From Flavobacterium sp. (GTDB taxonomy: Bacteria; Bacteroidota; Bacteroidia; Flavobacteriales; Flavobacteriaceae): DNA of 10,000 bases. The stretch's first letter is position 1. Each line of letters begins with the position of its first letter. The translations under genes were made by a program, and so were the position numbers. A model generated the notes under the pieces. The model worked only from the letters and a program-made list of their open reading frames with translations, made no database searches and was not told where the DNA came from. Positions 1-5,618 of the stretch are shown piece by piece. Location of the stretch: positions 1-10,000 of the forward strand of contig NZ_JAIWOF010000065.1 of assembly GCF_020217025.1 (NCBI RefSeq), read 5' to 3'.

Positions 1-501
1 CAATCAGCCGATTTACTTCATTATTCAGAATTAAACGAAACGAGAATGCATCGTTTAGATAAAACCATTGAAGTAACTCCAGAGGTAAAAGCTAAATTAC
101 AAAATTTAGACAAAAAGTACATTTGGTTGGTATTAAGCGAAGGTTGGTGTGGCGATGCCGCTCAAATCGTTCCTGTAATTCACAAAATGGCAGAAGTAAC
201 AGATAAAGTAGAATTAAAAATCGCTTTGCGTGATGATAACGATGCTTTAATGCAACACTTCTTAACGAATGGAGGAAAAGCAATTCCAAAATTAATTCTT
301 TTAGATGCTGAAAATTTAGAAGTTGTGGCGGATTGGGGTCCAAGACCTCATGGCGCAAAGCAATTAATCTTAGATTACAAAGCTGCTCACGGAATTGTTG
401 ATGAAACCGCTAAAATAGAATTGCAAAAATGGTATTTACACGATAAAGGAATTTCGATTCAGAATGAAATCGTGGAACTGCATGAAAATATCTTAGCGTA
501 A
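1..501 (+). CDS. Thioredoxin-fold family protein, 5' end outside window (partial)
   Basis: The reading frame is open from base 1 and codes 166 residues to the TAA at 499-501. The Met at base 46 is probably internal, because the 15 codons before it read as ordinary protein and resemble the N-terminal helical part of flavobacterial relatives. I estimate that about 25 N-terminal residues are missing. Counting from the first visible codon, a beta strand runs into a Trp-Cys-Gly-Asp-Ala motif at residues 49-53, where thioredoxins have WCxxC. The second cysteine is replaced by Ala53. A probable cis-proline follows in Ala-Ile-Pro (Pro96), the usual partner of the active-site loop. I see no signal peptide or membrane segment in the visible part. 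The fold assignment (Thioredoxin_9-like) is fairly secure. With one cysteine it cannot run the classical dithiol cycle, so a monothiol, chaperone or binding role is more likely; this is inference. Substrate unknown. Confidence 0.8.
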   Translation, partial: QSADLLHYSELNETRMHRLDKTIEVTPEVKAKLQNLDKKYIWLVLSEGWCGDAAQIVPVIHKMAEVTDKVELKIALRDDNDALMQHFLTNGGKAIPKLILLDAENLEVVADWGPRPHGAKQLILDYKAAHGIVDETAKIELQKWYLHDKGISIQNEIVELHENILA

Positions 502-1113
502 AGTTCCAATAATTTTCAACTTATCAGAAGTGGAAATTCCACCAGGGTTGCAACCTAGTTGACCTTCTGGGATTTCCATTTTTAGTTTCTCGTAATAGTC
601 TGCCCAAACTTCAAAATACTGATTTGATTTTGGTGATTTGAATGTCATCGGAAATAAATCAAACAGTGGTTTTTTGTATGAATGCAAAAACGCATCATAA
701 ATTAATTCCGAACAATAATATTTTCCGTTACTGTACAAATATTCGTCATCATAAGGAACACCAACTTGTTGTAACGAAAAAGTGATAGCTTCAGGAATGT
801 ATTTTCGGTATTTTCTTTTTAATCTTCCTACAAACATTTCTTCTTTTGTGTAGGTTTTGAAGGTTTCGTAAGGAGTTATTTTTACTGCTTTTCCAGCGGC
901 TTCAATTACGAAAATTGAATCGTTTTTGATGTAAACCATTCCTAAATGGCTAAAATCTTTCCCTTGATAACCTTCGGTAACCTCGTTAATAGCTTCGCAA
1001 AGTGGTCCGCAATTCATAGATTGAAATAAAAGATCACCTGTTTTTAGTTTTACATTTTGTGAAAAACTAAATTGGAATAAAAGAAAAAATAGAAGTAAAG
1101 TTTTATTTTTCAT
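493..1113 (-). CDS. Secreted YiiX/YebB-like (NlpC/P60-superfamily, permuted papain-like) cysteine hydrolase
   Basis: The product has 206 residues. I place the start at the ATG at 1113-1111, because it gives a clean signal peptide: Lys at 2 and 4, a Leu/Phe-rich core at 6-16, and likely cleavage before Gln19. The longer frame from 1173 would bury this peptide behind 20 residues encoded inside truB. The mature part has a Gly-Asp-Leu-Leu-Phe strand (26-30), Ser-His-Leu-Gly with candidate catalytic His56, a Glu71-Ala pair, and Tyr-Tyr-Cys-Ser-Glu-Leu with candidate nucleophile Cys134. The His-before-Cys order is that of the permuted papain-like YiiX/LRAT group. Such enzymes cleave or transfer amide or ester bonds in peptidoglycan or lipids; the substrate here is unknown. 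It probably acts in the periplasm. It is the last gene of the ftsX-uppP-truB cluster: its start overlaps the truB end by 11 bp, and its stop lies inside the 3' end of the convergent thioredoxin-like gene. Confidence 0.82.
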   Translation of the reverse strand: MKNKTLLLFFLLFQFSFSQNVKLKTGDLLFQSMNCGPLCEAINEVTEGYQGKDFSHLGMVYIKNDSIFVIEAAGKAVKITPYETFKTYTKEEMFVGRLKRKYRKYIPEAITFSLQQVGVPYDDEYLYSNGKYYCSELIYDAFLHSYKKPLFDLFPMTFKSPKSNQYFEVWADYYEKLKMEIPEGQLGCNPGGISTSDKLKIIGTLR

Positions 1114-1801
1114 CTTGATGCAATTGTGCAAAATCATCAGGAGTAATTGCGTTTTCAACTGAATAATCACCAATTTTTGTTCTTCGAAGCGCAGTTAAAT
1201 GTCCGCCTGATTCTAATGCTAATCCAAAGTCATACGCTAACGAACGAATGTAAGTTCCTTTGCTACATTTTACTCTAAAATCGATTTCAGGTAATTGAAT
1301 TCGAGTGATTTCAAATTCGTAAATCGTAGTTTTTCTCGATTGAATTTCGACTTCTTCACCAGCGCGTGCGTGTTCGTACAAACGTTTTCCATCTTTTTTA
1401 ATGGCAGAAAAAACAGGAGGTTTTTGGTCGATTTCACCTAAAAACTGTTTTGTGGTTTCCAAAATCAATTCTTCGGTAATATGTTCGGTTGGAAAAGTAG
1501 CGTCAATTTCGGTTTCTAAATCATACGATGGAGTAGTAGCTCCAACCAGTATAGTTCCAGTATATTCTTTAGCTTGTGCTTGAATTTCGGTAATACTTTT
1601 GGTGAATTTTCCCGTGCAAATAATTAATAAACCAGTTGCCAACGGATCTAAAGTTCCAGCGTGACCAATTTTGAATTTCTTTGGTAAGTCGTATTTGCGT
1701 TTTAAAATGTATTTCAATTTATTCACCGCTTGAAAAGAAGACCATTTCAAGGGTTTGTCGATTAAAAGTACTTTTCCTGCTAAAAATTCTTCGGCACTCA
1801 T
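1103..1801 (-). CDS. truB: tRNA pseudouridine(55) synthase TruB
   Basis: The 232-residue cytoplasmic enzyme isomerises U55 to pseudouridine in the T-loop of tRNAs. The N-terminal segment Leu-Leu-Ile-Asp-Lys-Pro (12-17) followed by Trp-Ser-Ser (20-22) is typical of TruB. The catalytic motif Gly-His-Ala-Gly-Thr-Leu-Asp-Pro-Leu-Ala-Thr-Gly spans 46-57, with Asp52 as the nucleophile. The conserved Lys-Cys-Ser-Lys-Gly-Thr-Tyr-Ile-Arg-Ser-Leu motif is at 178-188. The E. coli protein has 314 residues; this one ends shortly after the catalytic domain and lacks the PUA domain, as is common in Bacteroidota, so it is not a truncation. The start codon shares one base with the uppP stop (TAATG), which suggests translational coupling. 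The 3' end overlaps the start of the secreted hydrolase gene. Confidence 0.96.
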   Translation of the reverse strand: MSAEEFLAGKVLLIDKPLKWSSFQAVNKLKYILKRKYDLPKKFKIGHAGTLDPLATGLLIICTGKFTKSITEIQAQAKEYTGTILVGATTPSYDLETEIDATFPTEHITEELILETTKQFLGEIDQKPPVFSAIKKDGKRLYEHARAGEEVEIQSRKTTIYEFEITRIQLPEIDFRVKCSKGTYIRSLAYDFGLALESGGHLTALRRTKIGDYSVENAITPDDFAQLHQDEK

Positions 1802-2610
1802 TATTTATATAAGTTAAAGTACGCTAATAAAAGAATTCCAGCCACAATACGATACCAACCCCAAGGTTTAAATCCATATTTTTTTATAATCTCTATAAAA
1901 AATTTAATAGCTAAAACAGCTACAATAAAAGCTACAACATTTCCAATGATGAACATTTTTGTGTTTTCGGGAGTTTTTAAAATCAATTCATATCCTTTTA
2001 AACCACTCGCTTCATACGATTTTAAAAAGATAGAATAACACGTAACCGCTAACATGGTCGGTACTGCTAAAAAGAATGAAAATTCAGCTGCTGCTTGTCG
2101 TGACAATCCTTGTTGCATACCACCAATTATACTTGCGGCACTTCGGCTTGTGCCAGGCATCATAGCTAAACATTGCCAAAAACCAATAGTTACCGCTTTT
2201 TTTATGGTAATGTCTTCTTCTTTAAAGATAGTAGGATTTTTAAAAAATCTATCAACAAATAATAAAATGATTCCGCCTATAATAAGTACAACAGCAATTG
2301 GTGTTGGATGTTCTAAAACCGCTTCAATTTTATCGTCGAATAATTTTCCTAAGATTAAAGCTGGGATAACAGCAAAGGCTAGTTTAATAAAGAATTGAAA
2401 TTTCGAGAAATCGAAAAATTTCTTCCAATACAAAACTACAACTGCTAAAATGGCTCCAAATTGAATGGAAACTTGAAACAGTTTGGTAAATTCCTCTTTT
2501 TCAATTCCAAAATAAGAACTCGTAAAAATCATGTGTCCCGTTGAAGAAACGGGTAAGTATTCCGTTAGACCTTCAATGATGGCAATGATAATAGCTTGTA
2601 AAATATCCAT
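1801..2610 (-). CDS. uppP: Undecaprenyl-diphosphatase UppP (BacA family)
   Basis: The 269-residue integral membrane enzyme dephosphorylates undecaprenyl diphosphate, regenerating the lipid carrier used for peptidoglycan and surface polysaccharide synthesis; overproduction of this family gives bacitracin resistance. The first signature, Glu-Gly-Leu-Thr-Glu-Tyr-Leu-Pro-Val-Ser-Ser-Thr-Gly-His, lies at 13-26, with the catalytic glutamates at 13 and 17. The second, Pro-Gly-Thr-Ser-Arg-Ser, lies at 152-157 and contains the phosphate-binding arginine (156). Hydrophobic segments run through the rest, including about 48-61, 75-90, 103-120, 175-195, 219-240 and 254-267. Length is normal for the family (about 270). 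It sits 6 bp after the DUF3098 gene and overlaps truB by one base, so it is almost certainly co-transcribed with ftsX upstream and truB downstream. Confidence 0.96.
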   Translation of the reverse strand: MDILQAIIIAIIEGLTEYLPVSSTGHMIFTSSYFGIEKEEFTKLFQVSIQFGAILAVVVLYWKKFFDFSKFQFFIKLAFAVIPALILGKLFDDKIEAVLEHPTPIAVVLIIGGIILLFVDRFFKNPTIFKEEDITIKKAVTIGFWQCLAMMPGTSRSAASIIGGMQQGLSRQAAAEFSFFLAVPTMLAVTCYSIFLKSYEASGLKGYELILKTPENTKMFIIGNVVAFIVAVLAIKFFIEIIKKYGFKPWGWYRIVAGILLLAYFNLYK

Positions 2611-2616
2611 AAAGTG

Positions 2617-2856
2617 TTACTTCTTCGGATTTTTTAAAATCGAATAAATTGTAATTCCAAATCCAATTAAAACTACGGTTGGAGCTAAACGAATTCTTCT
2701 GAAACTAAATAATTCTTCACCGTTGAATACATTTGGATCTTCGCTTCCGCCACCACTCATTAAAAGAAATCCTAAGCCAATTACAGCTAATCCAACTAAA
2801 AGAATTTTGTAGTTTACTTTATCGAAAAGAAATTCAGGTTTGTTGTTATTTTCCAT
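2617..2856 (-). CDS. Small two-helix membrane protein, DUF3098 family
   Basis: The protein has 79 residues. A short polar N-terminus is followed by one hydrophobic helix at about 17-34. Next comes a loop with a Gly-rich turn, Met-Ser-Gly-Gly-Gly-Ser-Glu-Asp (33-40), and the stretch Phe-Ser-Phe-Arg-Arg-Ile (50-55), then a second helix at about 57-74 and a lysine-rich tail. This matches my memory of DUF3098, a family found mainly in Bacteroidota and located between ftsX and uppP; no function has been established. The topology could place both termini in the cytoplasm with the loop outside, although the Arg-Arg before helix 2 argues weakly against this. It starts 42 bp after ftsX and stops 6 bp before uppP, so a role linked to division or carrier-lipid recycling is a guess from position only. 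Its size and conserved setting make it a real gene. Confidence 0.88.
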   Translation of the reverse strand: MENNNKPEFLFDKVNYKILLVGLAVIGLGFLLMSGGGSEDPNVFNGEELFSFRRIRLAPTVVLIGFGITIYSILKNPKK

Positions 2857-2872
2857 TTTTATATTTTTTTTA

Positions 2873-2897
2873 ATTCACTGAACATTATTCAATGAAT
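2873..2897 (-). other. Short hairpin in the ftsX-DUF3098 gap
   Basis: The arms TTCACTGAA (2874-2882) and TTCAATGAA (2888-2896) pair at 8 of 9 positions, and A2873/T2897 extends the stem. The loop is 5 nt. It begins one base after the ftsX stop codon in the transcript. No U-run follows, so it is not a typical terminator; it could be an RNA-processing or stability element, or chance in AT-rich DNA. Confidence 0.4.
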
Positions 2898-2898
2898 A

Positions 2899-3774
2899 CT
2901 AATAAAGATCGTCTGTTTTTAAATTCAAGAAACGTTGTGTAGCAAAAAAGGTACTAATCCAAGTAATTAGAATTCCAATTCCTAAAACACCAGTAATTAC
3001 AATACCAAGCGAAACGTAATCTTTTGCAATGCCTAAACTTGGGAATATGCCATCTACATAAATAGCTAAAGCGATAATTCCGATGATAGCTAATCCAGAA
3101 CCAATTAATCCTAGTTTAATACTTCTCCAAATAAAAGGTTTTCTAATGAACGATTTTGTTGCTCCTACCATCTGCATGGTTTTAATAGTAAAACGATGAG
3201 AATAAATTGATAATCGCATAGAACTGTTGATTAACAACATCGCTACAACCGTTAAAATTCCGCTGATGATTAAAATCCAAAACGTGATTTTTGTTACGTT
3301 TTCGTTTACCATATCTACTAGTTCTTTATCGTAGATAATTTCCGAAACCATTTCGTTTTTACGAATGTTACGCTCAATTTTCTTGATACTATCTGCATTA
3401 ACGTAATCTCCTTTTAAGTGAATGTCAAATGAATTTTGAAGTGGATTGAATCCTAGAAACTCCATAAAATCTTTTCCAACGATATCCACATTGTTTTTAG
3501 CGGCGCTATCCTTGTGAACAAAAGCATATTCTTTGATGAATTTAGCGTTTTTCAATTCAGTGTCAAAAGCGCTAATAGTAGAGTCTTTTGCATCGTTATC
3601 AAAGAAAACAGTCATAGGTATGTTTTCTTTAAAATCATTAGTAATCTTTTTCGAATTAATTACAAAAAGTCCTAAAGCTCCTAAAAGGAACAATACTAAA
3701 AAGATACTCAATACTACCGAAAAGTAGGATGAAATCAAACGTCGTTTGTTGTAATTTTCAAAAGATGATGCCAT
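2899..3774 (-). CDS. ftsX: Cell division protein FtsX (FtsE-associated permease-like protein)
   Basis: The 291-residue inner-membrane protein belongs to the FtsX/MacB-type permease superfamily. FtsX pairs with the ATPase FtsE at the division site and, in studied bacteria, transmits ATP hydrolysis to peptidoglycan hydrolases or their activators outside. The topology is the classic four-helix one: a short cytoplasmic N-terminus with Lys-Arg-Arg (10-12), TM1 at about 18-39, an extracytoplasmic domain at 40-160, TM2 at about 162-184, a cytoplasmic stretch with Met-Gln-Met-Val-Gly-Ala-Thr (200-206), TM3 at about 216-240 and TM4 at about 255-278. The Met-Val-Gly-Ala-Thr segment is the best-conserved part of FtsX. 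ftsE is not adjacent here. This is the first gene of the minus-strand cluster and is divergent from the WG-repeat gene, so its promoter should lie in 3775-3890. Confidence 0.93.
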   Translation of the reverse strand: MASSFENYNKRRLISSYFSVVLSIFLVLFLLGALGLFVINSKKITNDFKENIPMTVFFDNDAKDSTISAFDTELKNAKFIKEYAFVHKDSAAKNNVDIVGKDFMEFLGFNPLQNSFDIHLKGDYVNADSIKKIERNIRKNEMVSEIIYDKELVDMVNENVTKITFWILIISGILTVVAMLLINSSMRLSIYSHRFTIKTMQMVGATKSFIRKPFIWRSIKLGLIGSGLAIIGIIALAIYVDGIFPSLGIAKDYVSLGIVITGVLGIGILITWISTFFATQRFLNLKTDDLY

Positions 3775-3792
3775 ATAATTCTATTTAAGCCG

Positions 3793-3800
3793 TAAAAATA
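3793..3800 (-). promoter_or_regulatory. Weak candidate -7 element for the ftsX cluster
   Basis: On the minus strand this reads TATTTTTA, seven of eight positions of the Bacteroidota consensus TAnnTTTG, and it ends 18 bp before the ftsX start codon. No good TTG element lies 18-20 bp further upstream. It is listed because the cluster must be transcribed from this divergent gap, not because the match is strong. Confidence 0.25.
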
Positions 3801-3863
3801 GTAAAGAAATTTTGTTTACATAGAATATAACAACAAAGTTTTAACTTTAGTATTTATAATCAG

Positions 3864-3871
3864 TAAATTTG
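3864..3871 (+). promoter_or_regulatory. Bacteroidota-type -7 promoter element of the WG-repeat gene
   Basis: TAAATTTG is a full match to TAnnTTTG and lies 19 bp before the ATG at 3891. Transcription would start near 3877-3880, giving a very short leader. The -33 position holds only a T-rich stretch (GTTTT at 3838-3842) rather than a clear TTG. Confidence 0.5.
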
Positions 3872-3890
3872 AAGCTTTAAATTCATAAAA

Positions 3891-5546
3891 ATGACATTAC
3901 GATTTAAGATTTCGGTACTTTTATTCTTTTTTGCACTAAGCTTAACGGCACAAGAAAATATTTTTCCTTACCGAGAAGGCAATTTATGGGGTTTGTGTGA
4001 TGAAAATGCAAAGGTTTTAGTTGCACCAAAATACGATGCCATAAAAAAAGACAGAACTAAAGGGACTACTTTTTTCGAAGCTTCTTTAGAAAATAGTTCG
4101 GGAGTTTACATAGGTTCCAAAAATGTAATTCCTGTTGAATTTCAAAAATTGCAGTATGTATCAACTAATTTGATAATTGCGGTTAAAAAAGGAGTTGATA
4201 AAAAAGAAATCAACTACTTATACAACACAAAAGGGGAATTATTAATTAATCAACCGCTTTCTTATTTAAAAGGAATTAAAGGAAATGACAAGCGTTATGA
4301 TACTACTTTTATTATTGGATTTTATATAAAGGATTTAGAAGGAAGAGAATCGTTAGTAAATTTGGATTATTACAATGATAACAAGTTAAGTTATGTGTTA
4401 AAAGACGTTTTTTCGATAGAATTAGACAATAAAAAATCAAAAGAAGAATTAGCAATTGCTTATGTAAAACAAACGGCAACAAGTGCTGTTGAAACTAAAT
4501 ATTTTAAAGTAGAAGGAAGTCAAATCATTCTTTTAGATAACAAAAAAGATAGTCAGTATATTCAAGAAAATACAGGGCCAAAAAAGAAAAAAGAAGGATA
4601 TAACAATTACGAGGATAATATTGCAGTTCCAAATATAGATAGTGAAATGGTTGTTGAAGAGCCTAGAGGTTATTCAGGAACTGGTTCTGGGAGTGGAGAT
4701 GGTCCAGGAAGGGGAAAAAGTAACAGAAAAACTCCAAAAGGAACTTCATACTACAAATATGCTTTAAAAGACAATCAAATAGAAGTTGAGGTTTCAAACA
4801 ATGTTACTAAAAATAAAAAAACTGTAAAATTACCTGTTAAAGCAGATAAAATTGAAGTTTTCAAAACTATAGGTGTTATCACAGAAGATAAGCCTGATAG
4901 CGACAGCATTCAAACCTATTTCAATTACATTATTTATCAAAAGAAAAATAAATTCGGTTTAGTGTATCAATTCCCATTTCAAAAAAGTGTGGAATATGAT
5001 TTTTTAGAGCCTATGAAATCTGAAAAAAAATATGATTCGGGTTCTAAAAATTATTTTAAAGTTGGGATGTTAGATAAAAAAACCAAAATCATGAAATATG
5101 GTGTTATCGATGTTAATCATACTTTTATTTTGCCTGCTGAATATGACGAAATTAAAATGGGATACACTATAACATCATCATTTAAAGAGCAAGTGTTTTT
5201 GGTTAAGAAAAACAACTTGTTTGGATTGGTTTCTGAAAAGAAAGAAATCAAATTACCGATTGAATTTGATAGTATCGAGTTCAATCCAGAAAATCAGGGT
5301 TTCTTAAGAGTAAAAAAAGGAAACCAACATTCGGCATACATTAGTTATTATAGTAATTCGGATTATATATTGACGTTACTTCCTATGTATTATCCGTATC
5401 CTGTTAGGGAAATTAAATACTCCATTAGTAGTGGTAAAAAAGGAATTTCCTTGTTGGAAGCAATAGAATACATCGCATTAGAAGACGAAAACAAAAATTT
5501 CAAAGGCTACGCGAATCCAAACGGAACACTATATTTTAAAGATTAG
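3891..5546 (+). CDS. Exported WG-repeat-containing protein of unknown function
   Basis: The 551-residue protein starts with a signal peptide: Arg4/Lys6, a hydrophobic core at 8-17, and likely cleavage before Gln21 after Thr-Ala. WG-type beta repeats (Trp/Phe-Gly-Leu/Val, then a short strand, then Pro-x-x-Tyr/Phe-Asp) appear at about 27-50, 350-370, 401-422 and 438-463, with a possible half repeat at 72-86. They recall KWG/WG-repeat proteins, presumed binding scaffolds without known chemistry. Between the first and later repeats, residues 225-285 form a low-complexity linker: a Lys cluster at 231-234, an acidic stretch, then a Gly/Ser-rich run at 263-275. This suggests two globular parts joined by a disordered hinge. 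There is no lipobox, no C-terminal sorting domain and no transmembrane helix after the signal, so a periplasmic or secreted location is inferred. The gene faces away from ftsX and has its own promoter; leuS follows after 72 bp. Confidence 0.82.
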   Translation: MTLRFKISVLLFFFALSLTAQENIFPYREGNLWGLCDENAKVLVAPKYDAIKKDRTKGTTFFEASLENSSGVYIGSKNVIPVEFQKLQYVSTNLIIAVKKGVDKKEINYLYNTKGELLINQPLSYLKGIKGNDKRYDTTFIIGFYIKDLEGRESLVNLDYYNDNKLSYVLKDVFSIELDNKKSKEELAIAYVKQTATSAVETKYFKVEGSQIILLDNKKDSQYIQENTGPKKKKEGYNNYEDNIAVPNIDSEMVVEEPRGYSGTGSGSGDGPGRGKSNRKTPKGTSYYKYALKDNQIEVEVSNNVTKNKKTVKLPVKADKIEVFKTIGVITEDKPDSDSIQTYFNYIIYQKKNKFGLVYQFPFQKSVEYDFLEPMKSEKKYDSGSKNYFKVGMLDKKTKIMKYGVIDVNHTFILPAEYDEIKMGYTITSSFKEQVFLVKKNNLFGLVSEKKEIKLPIEFDSIEFNPENQGFLRVKKGNQHSAYISYYSNSDYILTLLPMYYPYPVREIKYSISSGKKGISLLEAIEYIALEDENKNFKGYANPNGTLYFKD

Positions 5547-5567
5547 TTTTATAAAAGTTTTATAAAA
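5547..5567. repeat. Tandem pair of 10-bp palindromes upstream of leuS
   Basis: TTTTATAAAA occurs at 5547-5556 and again at 5558-5567, separated by a single G. Each copy is a perfect palindrome, so the 21-bp block is symmetric about the G. It starts immediately after the stop codon of the WG-repeat gene and covers the -33 region of the leuS promoter. It may be an operator or merely AT-rich promoter DNA. Confidence 0.5.
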
Positions 5568-5569
5568 CG

Positions 5570-5577
5570 TATTTTTG
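5570..5577 (+). promoter_or_regulatory. Bacteroidota-type -7 promoter element of leuS
   Basis: TATTTTTG matches TAnnTTTG completely and is followed by GCACC, a context common in flavobacterial promoters. It lies 41 bp before the leuS ATG, so transcription should begin at about 5583-5586 with a leader of some 35 nt. No clear TTG is present at -33; that position falls in the TTTTATAAAA repeat. Confidence 0.6.
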
Positions 5578-5618
5578 CACCTTTATTTTTCGGATAAAAC
5601 CGATAACAGAAAACTGAC

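Noticed and set aside
46..48. Met at base 46 as the true start of the thioredoxin-like protein
   Set aside because: The frame is open to base 1 with plausible protein before it, and family members have a longer N-terminal helical part, so the gene is cut by the window edge.
1114..1173. Upstream ATG at 1173 as the start of the secreted hydrolase
   Set aside because: It adds 20 residues encoded inside truB and hides the signal peptide; the ATG at 1113 gives a standard N-terminus.
2054..2398. Plus-strand open frame of 114 codons within uppP
   Set aside because: It is antisense to conserved UppP coding sequence and its translation is cysteine-rich and unlike any family I recognise.
4668..4721. 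Gly/Ser-rich stretch in the WG protein as a DNA repeat array
   Set aside because: The codons vary and no unit repeats in tandem, so it is a low-complexity protein linker rather than a repeat element.
5583..5618. T-box or leader-peptide attenuator in front of leuS
   Set aside because: The leader is only about 35 nt, with no room for a specifier stem or Leu-rich peptide.
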